From Chondrus crispus (Eukaryota; Rhodophyta; Florideophyceae; Gigartinales; Gigartinaceae): a stretch of DNA of 64,000 nucleotides. Shown here piece by piece: positions 1 to 9,600 of this stretch (the first letter of the stretch is position 1; each line of letters starts with the position of its first letter). A program made the translations under genes and the position numbers. The stretch is taken from NCBI RefSeq assembly GCF_000350225.1, contig NW_005179270.1, positions 18,824 through 82,823 of the forward strand, written 5' to 3'. The notes beneath the pieces are model-generated. The model searched no databases and was not told the DNA's origin. It saw nothing but the letters and a program-made list of their open reading frames with translations.

Positions 1-31
1 GTAGTGATCCAAAGTAGAAGTGGATCACTAC
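1..31. repeat. Perfect inverted repeat at window edge
   Basis: The arms 1-10 (GTAGTGATCC) and 22-31 are exact reverse complements around an 11-nt spacer. It starts at base 1 of the window, so it may be the end of a longer palindrome. No function can be assigned. Confidence 0.8.
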
Positions 32-1078
32 TGTACTGCCTGGCCACCGGAGCTCGACGTACTTACGGGCCGAGGCAGTACGCCCCCAGAGTAAAGGGGG
101 CAGCGACCCCCTTTGGCGAGAACTGAGGAAAAACAGGCAGATCGTCCCGTCCGGGTTATTCTTGAGGGCCGCAAACACACGCTCCCCAGTTTGATCGTTC
201 CATGGCCTGGTGGAAGCGTATGCCCATTGAGCCCTATCCTCTCCGGGGGTGGCAATTCCACTCTCCCGTTTGCCGGAGTCGTAACCGCAGCCCTCACAGA
301 GAGGTTGGTGGTGATGTGATTTTACCGCTACCGTGGACACATCCTCCGTGACGGGGTAAAAGCCGAACCGGAAGGATCCATGTTATTACATATATGGATC
401 ATGACGGTCCCACCTTGGTGTAAAGGTTGAAAGAAAAACACAGTATGTATGTATTTCTAATTACACTTTGTATAAAAATACTGTGAGTGTCCTTCCCGAA
501 TGGACTGACCCCTCCATTCTTTAAAAGAATGGCATAGAACTACACTATAATTTCTATGCCCTACCTGAAATACTTATCAAAAGAGGAGAACAGTATCTAG
601 TAGAATTAAAGACGATTGTTGAGGAGACTGAAAGCAAAGACATAAGCTATTATATGGAGATTAATTATAGGCTGGAAGTATAGTTTCTTGTAGTCTAGTA
701 TGTACTGTATTGTTCTAAGTTGCAGCTACGATTTTCATAAAAGGCGCGCAGTTCGGACGGGGAAAGCAAAAGGGGCAGACACAACCACTCAGTAAACCTG
801 AGAGCCACCCAACCTGCAACCCCAAGTGTGTCCAACTTAAGAACCGCTTTGCGAAAGCGCATCAACAAAAGTAAGTCACTCTGTTCATTTTATTAACCCT
901 GAGCACCGCTAAACTCAGCCTTGCTGATGAATTAAGTATCTCTACTCCATGTACGCTGGGTGCCCCTCCTACTGTGGTGACAGGAACAATGTGTCAGTCT
1001 CTGTCGGGGAGAGGGTGGAGGATGCTTTAGTAGGATCGAGCGCCGTCGGCTGCGTCTGATCTCTGGCGCTTGTGGACA
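32..1078. other. Non-coding stretch, no gene recognised
   Basis: I see only short open frames overlapping each other on both strands, with no family resemblance. No tRNA, rRNA or transposon terminus was recognised. Confidence 0.5.
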
Positions 1079-1441
1079 TCATTTACATGTGTGATCTACG
1101 TGATTCATGGCACCTTCTGGGGTCCTGGCGCGGAAGAGCGCCAAGCGGTACCCAGGGTATATGGAGTGTGATAGACCCCTCTTAATATCGCATCCCCCGT
1201 ACATTTTGCCTACTACTCTAGTGCCATAATGACTTACCACGGTAACAGCTGAGGACGTGCAGAAGCCCAAGTATGGTTTCTGTCCACTTGGTGTCAGCGC
1301 AACGTATTGTACTAACCATACTTGATTTCTCTGCGCAAATCGGACTACTGCTGACTTGCACCAAGAGTTTGCATCAAGTAGAAGCAGTGTGATGCACTTT
1401 GCCTGCACAATTCTTCCTACTCTCCACATTTCATTTTTCAT
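1079..1441 (-). CDS. Possible small hypothetical protein (120 aa)
   Basis: An ATG-initiated minus-strand frame of 120 codons has a balanced amino-acid composition, with a basic N-terminus, a short hydrophobic patch near residue 20 and four scattered cysteines. I recognise no domain. It lies tail-on to the repeat protein gene at 1958-3757, on the same strand and about 500 bp downstream of it. It could equally be a chance frame or a remnant of a larger gene. Confidence 0.22.
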   Translation of the reverse strand: MKNEMWRVGRIVQAKCITLLLLDANSWCKSAVVRFAQRNQVWLVQYVALTPSGQKPYLGFCTSSAVTVVSHYGTRVVGKMYGGCDIKRGLSHSIYPGYRLALFRARTPEGAMNHVDHTCK

Positions 1442-1957
1442 GTAAAGACTGTTTCAGTCATCTCAGTTACAATACTATTGCACGTTGTGAGAGATTGGTG
1501 CCGAGATGGCGTCGTCCCCTCATCCAACGTTTACTATTGTAAGTTGTTCAGTACTTTAAAAGAATGCACGAGCAAAGACGGGAAAGTTACTACGGGAGAA
1601 GTCGACGAGTTTGGCTTGTCCTGAGTCCAGGAGAGCCTGACACGATGTCGTGTCAGGGTAGCAAGTATCGTACACCGTAAGCTTTCCAGAGTGAGGCAAA
1701 TAGAATTTGCTTGCGTCCGTCATCGTATGCCACGCAATATGGCGGGGCGCAAGAAATGCAAACATGTTGAAGGAATATCAGAGTTTTCCTTCTTCGTTTA
1801 TTCATATCGGAGCCTATTGCACCCCATGAATTACACAAAAGGTAAATGAGAGTGGACTGAATGTCTATTTCTTGCAGATTGCTATTCATCACAAACAAAA
1901 TAACGCCCATCACATGGATTGATACCGATTCGATTCATTCTGCGAATCTCATCACGG
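1442..1957. other. Spacer downstream of the repeat-protein gene
   Basis: No convincing gene. Short minus-strand frames at 1556-1913 overlap each other and resemble nothing. This would hold the 3' UTR of the gene ending at 1958. Confidence 0.4.
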
Positions 1958-3757
1958 TCAGCTGGCCTCGCTGATGCAAATAGGCACACAACCACGACTG
2001 CGCTGTCTTGTGCATCTGCAGAAAGACCTACAGCACCCTGAGATGATTCTCCTTCGCCTCCCGCGATTAACACGTCTCCCTTGAGCTCTACGCATGCACC
2101 TATTGCGCCGCCGCGTGCAACGTGTCAACCTTCTGCGCTCCCGACGCTCCCGACGAGACAGAACCGGAGACCGAGACGCTGACGGCGTCCCAGTTACAGC
2201 CCGGGAAGTAGACGGCGACGCTGACGGTGACGCAATCGCCGACGAGGACGGCGTGGGTGTTCTCGTTGCAGCCCTGGACGGCGACGGCGGGACCTCAGAC
2301 ACAGATGCAGACGGTGACGGCGGGACCTCAGACGTAGATGCTGACGGCGAGGGAGGCATCTCAGACGTAGATGCTGACGGCGACGGAGGTACCACAGACG
2401 TGGATGCAGACGGTGAGGGAGGCACCACAGACGTAGATGCAGACGGCGACGGCGGGACCTCAGACGCAGACGGCGAGGGCGGGACCTCAGACGTAGATGC
2501 CGACGGAGACGGCGGGACCTCAGACGTAGATGCCGACGGCGAGGGAGGCACCTCAGACGTAGATGCTGACGGCGACGGAGGTACAACAGACGTGGATGCA
2601 GACGGCGAGGGAGGCACCACAGACGTAGATGCAGACGGCGACGGCGGGACCTCAGACGCAGACGGCGAGGGCGGGACCTCAGACGTAGACGCCGACGGAG
2701 AGGGCGGGACCTCAGACGTAGACGCCGACGGAGAGGGCGGGACCTCAGACGTAGATGCAGACGGTGACGGCGGGATCTCAGACGTAGATGCTGACGGCGA
2801 GGGAGGCACCCCAGACGTAGATGCTGACGGCGAGGGAGGAACCACAGACGTGGATGCTGACGGCGACGGCGGGACCTCAGACGTGGATGCAGACGGCGAC
2901 GGCGGGACCTCAGACGCAGACGGCGAGGGCGGGACCTCAGACGTAGATGCCGACGGAGAGGGCGGGACCTCAGACACAGATGCAGACGGTGACGGCGGGA
3001 CCTCAGACGTAGATGCTGACGGCGAGGGAGGCACCTCAGACGTAGATGCTGACGGCGACGGAGGTACCTCAGACGTAGATGCTGACGGCGACGGAGGTAC
3101 AACAGACGTGGATGCAGACGGCGAGGGAGGCACCACAGACGTAGATGCAGACGGCGACGGCGGGACCTCAGACGTAGATGCCGACGGAGACGGCGGGACC
3201 TCAGACGTAGATGCTGACGGCGAGGGAGGCACCTCAGACGTAGATGCTGACGGCGACGGAGGTACCACAGACGTAGATGCTGACGGCGACGGAGGCACTA
3301 CAGATGTAGATGCAGACGGCGACGGCGGGACCTCAGACGCAGACGGCGAGGGCGGGACCTCAGACGTAGATGCCGACGGAGAGGGCGGGACCTCAGACGT
3401 AGATGCTGACGGTGACGGCGGGACCTCAGACGTAGATGCCGACGGCGAGGGAGGCACCTCAGACGTAGATGCCGACGGCGACGGAGGCACCACAGACGTA
3501 GATGCCGACGGCGACGGCGGGACCTCAGACGTAGATGCTGACGGCGACGCCGGGACCTCAGACGTAGATGCTGACGGCGACGCCGGGACCTCAGACGTAG
3601 ATGCCAACAGAGAGGGCGGGACCTCAGACGCAGATGCCGACGGCGACGGCGAAATCGCAGCCGGAGATGGCGACACTTGAGCTCTGGCGGAGACAACCAA
3701 GAGAAGCACGGTCAGAAAGATTTTGGCTTTCCATCGCATTTGAAACCCGTAACCCAT
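1958..3757 (-). CDS. Secreted Ser/Pro-rich repeat protein with cationic Cys-rich tail
   Basis: The 599-aa product begins with a short basic segment and a hydrophobic stretch (about residues 10-26, ending ARAQ) that reads as a cleavable signal peptide. Residues about 30-500 are some forty copies of an 11-residue unit, PPSPSASTSEV, with E/V and T/V variation and occasional 9-residue units lacking the TS pair. The last 65 or so residues are completely different: very rich in arginine, with eight cysteines including a CC pair and CRC, ending in EAS. The likely role is a cell-surface or wall protein: a glycosylatable, possibly hydroxylated Pro/Ser stalk holding a disulfide-bonded basic domain able to bind acidic polysaccharide. 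That role is inferred from composition. The ATG at 3757 is chosen because it puts the signal peptide at the N-terminus; a second Met lies six residues in. There is no intron. The opposite strand is also open, but lacks a signal peptide or any folded domain. Confidence 0.75.
   Translation of the reverse strand: MGYGFQMRWKAKIFLTVLLLVVSARAQVSPSPAAISPSPSASASEVPPSLLASTSEVPASPSASTSEVPASPSASTSEVPPSPSASTSVVPPSPSASTSEVPPSPSASTSEVPPSPSASTSEVPPSPSASTSEVPPSPSASEVPPSPSASTSVVPPSPSASTSVVPPSPSASTSEVPPSPSASTSEVPPSPSASTSEVPPSPSASTSVVPPSPSASTSVVPPSPSASTSEVPPSPSASTSEVPPSPSASTSEVPPSPSASVSEVPPSPSASTSEVPPSPSASEVPPSPSASTSEVPPSPSASTSVVPPSPSASTSGVPPSPSASTSEIPPSPSASTSEVPPSPSASTSEVPPSPSASTSEVPPSPSASEVPPSPSASTSVVPPSPSASTSVVPPSPSASTSEVPPSPSASTSEVPPSPSASTSEVPPSPSASEVPPSPSASTSVVPPSPSASTSVVPPSPSASTSEMPPSPSASTSEVPPSPSASVSEVPPSPSRAATRTPTPSSSAIASPSASPSTSRAVTGTPSASRSPVLSRRERRERRRLTRCTRRRNRCMRRAQGRRVNRGRRRRIISGCCRSFCRCTRQRSRGCVPICISEAS
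2275..3650. repeat. 33-bp coding minisatellite
   Basis: The tandem units are mostly 33 bp (11 codons), with some 27-bp units. All are multiples of three, so reading frames stay open. Whole blocks, for example a 27-bp unit followed by two V-type units and then E-type units, recur several times, which implies higher-order duplications by unequal exchange. Confidence 0.9.
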
Positions 3758-4011
3758 GGCGAAAGGGCGATATGGGAGAGCGAGACTGTGATGTAATTGA
3801 GCAAGGGAACGCTTTTGGCGCTGCTGTTCACGAGAAGTCCATGTTTCTCAGCACCACCAAGTTAGGCTTTTATATGGATAGAGCAGACGGTAATCATTCC
3901 CATGACCTGTATTCTAGATGCCTCAGCGCCGAAGAGTAAAGCTTTACCATCTAAGCTAAAAGGGAGCTTTTTAGCCTAGGCATGCGGTTGTTAAACAGCA
4001 GTTACGGCTTC

Positions 4012-4260
4012 TCATAACTCAACATCAATCGTGATAAATCTGTCTCGAGAATGGACCAGCGATGCGAATAGTCGATTAGTTGCTTCATGTTCGGGATTGC
4101 TAATTAGCCAAAATATCGCGTGTGAGCACTTGTATCTCTCGCACAACCTCCTGTAAGCATCCCTTCGCCTGCACGCGACGGCTCTCGAGTCAGCAAGCTT
4201 TACAAGTTGTTCCTGTTCTGTGAGCGCGTGAAGATATGTACCGCAATTTACTTGAGACAT
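4012..4260 (-). CDS. Possible small hypothetical protein (82 aa)
   Basis: An 82-codon ATG frame with protein-like composition: an alternating charged/hydrophobic pattern predicting helices, and a central Arg/Cys-rich stretch (CRRRDAYRRLCERYKC). No family is recognised. It could be an isolated exon or chance. Confidence 0.2.
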   Translation of the reverse strand: MSQVNCGTYLHALTEQEQLVKLADSRAVACRRRDAYRRLCERYKCSHAIFWLISNPEHEATNRLFASLVHSRDRFITIDVEL

Positions 4261-4693
4261 TTGTTTGATATTCGATCTTTGCTAATAAACAAGCATCCCG
4301 GATGTTACTGTTTTACGCGTGAACTGAACTTGAGGGTTCGTTTTCGTTGATGATGTAATATTGTCTCCAACAATAGTTACAGAGCGATTGATCCGGCGTT
4401 GTGTAAAGTACAGTAGCTCAGCTTATTGAAACTGATCAATCACTATCCGTCTCTATCACTACACTATAACCTCTTTATAGATGGAACGCGGCGATTGATC
4501 TACTATATGCTGGTCTGTTGCTCTCGTGACAGAAGGCACTCAGGATGGCATCAAGTTTCATGGATGGGACATGCTGTAGGTGGGTCATCGCAGTTTTTTC
4601 GCGCTACAGTATATGATTCGTCCCCTCTGCTCTGTCATAAGGTGGCGCTTTCGGCACAGCAAAGTATTAAGCCTGAGTGTACGGCCCTGTGAG

Positions 4694-4722
4694 GCATAAC
4701 CGTAAACTGGTTACGGTTATGC
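4694..4722. repeat. 12-bp stem hairpin
   Basis: The arms GCATAACCGTAA (4694-4705) and TTACGGTTATGC (4711-4722) pair perfectly around a 5-nt loop. A partial third copy, TTTTACGGTTATG, follows at once. Confidence 0.85.
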
Positions 4723-4771
4723 TTTTACGGTTATGTACAGTAACTGTGTATTTCCTGCACGTACAGTATTA

Positions 4772-4796
4772 CGAAGGGTACCCTTCGAAGGGTACC
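4772..4796. repeat. Two overlapping perfect palindromes
   Basis: CGAAGGGTACCCTTCG (4772-4787) and GGTACCCTTCGAAGGGTACC (4777-4796) are both self-complementary and overlap, so the stretch is a short tandem array of one palindromic unit. Related motifs occur elsewhere in the window. Confidence 0.85.
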
Positions 4797-5044
4797 GGTA
4801 CTGTATACTGTATCTTCGTACTGTCACGAGAATTGTGTGAATGAATGTACGACTGTGCGCAGAAGAACGCTTGATGCGTTAATGGACACTACGTAGAGTA
4901 CAAATTGGATGGCAAACAGTACCCTTCGAAGGGTACGGCACAAGTTTATGTACGTGGTAGGGACTGAGCGGGCGGTTGGTATGCTGTATGACGATCCGGA
5001 ACGAGACGATACCTGCCTCCCTGCTGTTCAGCTAGGCGGGAGCA

Positions 5045-5070
5045 GTCGGATGTGTAGCTACACGTCCGAC
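5045..5070. repeat. 26-bp near-perfect palindrome
   Basis: GTCGGATGTGTAGC (from 5045) pairs with the following half up to 5070 with one mismatch. It lies just left of the assembly gap. Confidence 0.8.
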
Positions 5071-5088
5071 CCTTCGAGCCTATGTTAT

Positions 5089-5340
5089 NNNNNNNNNNNN
5101 NNNNNNNNNNNNNNNNNNNNNNNNNNNNNNNNNNNNNNNNNNNNNNNNNNNNNNNNNNNNNNNNNNNNNNNNNNNNNNNNNNNNNNNNNNNNNNNNNNNN
5201 NNNNNNNNNNNNNNNNNNNNNNNNNNNNNNNNNNNNNNNNNNNNNNNNNNNNNNNNNNNNNNNNNNNNNNNNNNNNNNNNNNNNNNNNNNNNNNNNNNNN
5301 NNNNNNNNNNNNNNNNNNNNNNNNNNNNNNNNNNNNNNNN
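5089..5340. other. Assembly gap
   Basis: A run of 252 N. Open frames reported across it are meaningless. Confidence 1.
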
Positions 5341-6266
5341 AGAGCCAACCGGCGAGACAATTTATTGTCGGTGACATCACCGATGTAAGGGCGGCACGTG
5401 GTTGAGGTGGGGAGACCGTCAAAGTCGCATGCTGCTATATCCTAATCGATACTCATATACCGAAAGCTCGTAATTACTAGCGCGCAGTGTCTGTATGCTG
5501 CACAAGCCCAGGGAACGATCCCTCCATGCTGGCAATGGTAACCCCGGTGGAGGCGTGATGGCCATGGCTGGAATATGCCCAAGTAAGATTGCCTTAGATT
5601 AGACAAGGGTGCGAGTGCGCGCATCTGCACACACCCGCTCCACATCGCCTTTCCCAGCCCCACATGCGTAAACGCCGACGGTCGCTTGTGCTCTTGCTTT
5701 AGCGACCTCATGAAAAAAGCAGACTTGTTTTCAAGAGTTACCCACTAACCGATTTAAGTTAAATTTTGTGTATTCCGTAGTCGTGTAGCTTGTGTTCGCG
5801 TGAAAATTTGTCTAAAGCAACACTACCGGTACGCGATACGGAGAAACTGTATAATCCACTTTCCGCACGTAAGCATGAATAGCGCAGTACAGTATACAGA
5901 TGTATACGTAGGAAAACAGAAATACTTGTTTGCAAAGAACAGCCTTCACGGCCCTCAAAACTCGTGCATCCTCAAAAAGTGGGACCCGTCAAAATATAAT
6001 ACAATCTCCCGTGTGCTCGTATTGGATAGACTTGAGTCATCGTCCTTTGTATCACATGAACTTCTTAAATCCATGGCATGCTTTTCCGAGCACTGTAAAA
6101 TATTCGCATAGAGGTGCGTACAACTTTGGACCTACAGTATATCAGTTTCTGGTGCGTACAGTTACAGTCCTCGTGCAACCCACAGGTCCAGCAATCGCTC
6201 TTTTTGTTAGAATACAGTTCGCGATTTTTGTACGTGGATCCGCCATGGAACTCCAGTACTGTACCA
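5341..6266. other. Non-coding stretch, no gene recognised
   Basis: Only short overlapping frames on both strands. Nothing was recognised. Confidence 0.45.
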
Positions 6267-6362
6267 TTGTTAATCTGCACGCATGGAACCAACGAAGGAA
6301 ATGGATATGATAAATCAGGCTTGCGATTCTCGAAATGGGAATCTGAAATTCAGGGTTGATAT
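6267..6362. repeat. 96-bp direct repeat, copy 1
   Basis: Identical over 96 bp to 13570-13665. The two copies flank the copia element at 6399-11254 from a distance. The natural repeat probably extends past 6362, because copy 2 is cut exactly where another retroelement LTR begins. Identity unknown. Confidence 0.9.
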
Positions 6363-6398
6363 CGCATACATGGCATATGCGCCAAATACAGTATCCTG

Positions 6399-6600
6399 TG
6401 TGCTGCAAGATCGATGGCTCGGTTTACTGTGATCGCGTCTCTATCTACCTTATGTAGGGATGGTAGCGATCCGTAGGCCGGCGGCGATCGTGGTGAGTTG
6501 ATCGCTGTTGTACGTGTGCTACGTGTGTGTGTATGGCTCTCATGACTGCTGACGCATTGCTGTTGGGGCGTCGACGTTTGTTTTTATGGCTCTCATGACA
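6399..6600 (-). repeat. Copia-1 3' LTR (202 bp)
   Basis: It begins (coding strand) TGTCATGAGAGCCAT and ends CTTGCAGCACA. It matches the 5' LTR apart from one mismatch near the end and a 53-bp extra segment (about 6545-6597) bounded by two copies of TATGGCTCTCATGAC (plus strand). The stop codon of the gag-pol frame lies just inside this LTR. Confidence 0.9.
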
Positions 6601-9600
6601 CTCCCCCTGTCGACGGCGCTGCAGTTTTGCCGTCTGCAGTCGTGTGGTTTCTGAGCTGTAGTTTGGGGAGGAGGCGCGTGTATGCTTGACGACGCAGCGG
6701 TTTTGTGAGGATGTCCGCGAGTTGTTCGTCCGTGGGGACATGTGCAATGGCAATTGTGCCCTTTTGGGCTTGATGCGTGAGGTAGTGATGCCTCAGATCT
6801 ATGAATTTTCGCCTCTTCGTCGGTCCCGTGCTGTTGGCAACGTGGATGGCAGACTGGTTGTCTATCATCAAGGGGGTCGGGGATTGCGGCAGCATGTGCA
6901 CGTCCTGTAGCAGACGTCGGATCCACGTGGTCTTCTGTGCGGCGGAGGTGGCCGCAATATATTCTGCCTCACAGGTGGATAAGGCTGTGATGTTTTGCTT
7001 GAGGGACCCCCAACATATCGGTGTGCCGTTGTATGTGTGGAGGGTCCCCGATATGGACTTCCTGTCCGTGATGTCGGCGGCGAAATCGGCATCGGCATAC
7101 AAGACAAGGAGGTTCTGCGGTTTCTCTTTGTCTGCTTGCTTGCCGGCTCGGAACGTGAGGCCTGTGTTTGGTGTGCCCTTGAGGTACCTTATCAGGCGTT
7201 TTAGTGCGTTCCAGTGCCTTTGCGTCGGGTTGTTGGCCGCTACTGCTAGTCTGTTTGCCAGGAAGTAGATGTCTAGTCGCGTCGAGTCAGCGACATAGCG
7301 TAAGTCCCCAATGATCTGCTGGTATTTTTTGAGTGTGTGCAGTTGGGTCTCGTCTTTGTCTGTTGGCTTGTGGAGCAGGACACCGTCGCAGTATGGGGTG
7401 TCTTTAGCATTGCATTTGGCCATGTCCACTTGCTGTACTATGTAGTTGATGGCGTTGGGCTGGTAGATGTGAATGTCTCCATTTTGGTGTCGTGTCACCG
7501 TCCATCCGAGAAAAGTCCTGTGTTCCCCTAGGCGTTTGATGTTGTACGCTTTCGCTAGGGCTGCGGCGAACTCGTCTTTGAGTTTTGCGGTTGAGGCGAG
7601 TACTGTGAAGTCATCCATGCTGACAGCAGCAATTATATGTTCTTTGCCTTTTGTTTTGGACCAGAGGCACAGGTCTGCTTCGCTTTGCTTGAAGTTGTCC
7701 TTTCGTAGGAGTGTGAAGACTGCAGATAGGTATGTGTGGCCGGCGGATGGCGTCCCGTATATGTTCATGTTTAGTTTTCCGCCTTGGCAGGCATGTTTGT
7801 ATGTGCCATTGAATCTGGCATGCTGTCTCACATATACTGTTTCTCCTCCGTTGTGCGCGAATTTTTCGTGTAGGTACGCTGACTTGATATCGATGTGTTC
7901 GATGTGCATGCGGTACTTTGCCGCTATTCCAAACATTGCGCGTACTGTGGTCTTGTCGGCCATGTACGTTGTAGTTTTGGATGGGTCGTAGTGCTTGTGT
8001 GGTAGCATTTTGTCCCCCCTTGCAGAGCATCGGGCTTTTCTCGATGCAATTTGTCCTTTGCTGTCCCTCTTGTAACGGTATCCCATTTTTAGGGGTATCA
8101 GTCTCCGTTTCTTGGGGATTTCGGAGTCGGGTATCCACTGTACTACGTTCATGGCGTCGAGGTTGTCGAGTTCGGCGTTGTGTGCTTTTTCCCATTCGGC
8201 AGCGTCGGGGTATTTTTTGGCTTGTCCGGGGTGAGCTGGGGCGGGTGTGGTGCCTGTTATCTCTTTTGGCGTGCGATGCGGGGTGAAGGCTTTCGTGGCG
8301 TATGTGCGTGAGGCTACAGGATCGGTGGTGCTGTGGTATGGTTGGAAGTTGACGCATCGAACTCGTCGTGGTCTGTTCGTGTCGAGTTCGAGGACCATTA
8401 TGTGGTTTTCGTCGATGCCATGGAGGTACCTGGCGGGTGTTGCCCTGTGTGCGAGTTTTGATATTTGTTTCCGATTTGCTAACTCAGGTACTGTACCGAG
8501 CTGTCCGAACAGCAGGAATTGCGGGACGTCGGGGGTGGCATTGGTCCAAATGGTGTAGGGAAGGGTGTTGATCCCGTGGTGGAGTATATTGTTGTACTTG
8601 AATGCAGCGTCCCTTACTGCGTCTTGCCAGTGCGTCTTGGGTAGTGAGCTGTGGTGGAGGGGGGCTCTGGCTGAGTTCATGAGTGTACTGTTTATCCTTT
8701 CCGCGATCCCATTTTGTTGGGGCGTGTGTGGGACTGTAGTGCTGTGCATGACGTTGTGCGATCTGTATACGGCGTTGGCGCTGTCTGATACATATTCTTT
8801 CGTGTTGTCTGTGTGGAACAGTCTCGGTTTGCACCCTTTTCGTTTTTGGAGGGCGGTGAGGATGACATCCAGCCTGTGCGGTGTTTCTGCTCTTGATTGC
8901 AGAAAGTCGACTATGAGGTAGCGGGATCGGGTGTCTATTACTGTGAGTATATATTTGTTGGCTTGCCTGGATGTGGGGTTGAATGGTCCACATATATCAC
9001 TGCTTAAGGCGGCTCCTACTCGGTAGTTGTGCGTCTTGGGGTAGTGCGGTGCGGGCTGCTGCTTCGCTGCAGCGCAGCTCGAGCAGGTGATCCGCGGTGG
9101 TCGTTGCCTGAGTGTGGGCGGGAGGTTTGGCAGGAGGCCGAGTTTGGCCATTTTCTGGAGCGTTGTTGGTCTGATGTGATTGAACAGTACATGATAGTGG
9201 TGGAAGTCCCTTTCTACAGCTGGGTGTGCTGGGGTGTGCGGTGGGGGCGCTGGGTTGTGCATTTGATGTAGTGGGATTTTTTCTGCACGTGGTGCGGTGT
9301 ACACCGCGTGGCCACATGGCCACGTGCTAGTGTGCGGCTTGGCTTTGGCGTCGCTGTCTTCTTTTTTTGTTTTTGGATTTGGGGCTTTTTTGGTTTGGGT
9401 ATCGGGTCTTTTGGAATTTTTTATTGACCGTTGGGGTATGGTCCGGGCTGCCATGCCGTTACCTTTGTTTTTGGGGAGATCCAGGTAGTACATGCCTTTC
9501 CTGAATCGTGCTTGCGCTACTATTTGTGGCGGGTGTGTGCTCGTGTCGAGTACAGTGGCCTGTGTGGGTGTGAACCGGACCTCTTCCCATTGCTCTGCTA

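Larger units (their letters stand above)
4261..5088. other. Palindrome-rich non-coding stretch
   Basis: No gene is seen. The stretch holds three strong inverted repeats, listed separately, and repeated GTACCCTTCGAAGGGTAC-type motifs (4772-4796 and again at 4920-4936). Confidence 0.5.

Noticed and set aside
2194-3102. 302-codon Arg/Leu/His-rich minus frame
   Set aside because: It is a third reading of the 33-bp minisatellite in another frame, with no start context or domain.
3930-3976. tRNA D-arm-like sequence on the minus strand (TAGCTTAGATGGTAAAGC)
   Set aside because: No matching acceptor strand, anticodon stem or GGTTCGA T-arm follows within tRNA length, so it is not a tRNA gene. A split or intron-bearing tRNA seems unlikely.
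5089-5388. Frames spanning the N run
   Set aside because: They consist mostly of undetermined residues in an assembly gap.
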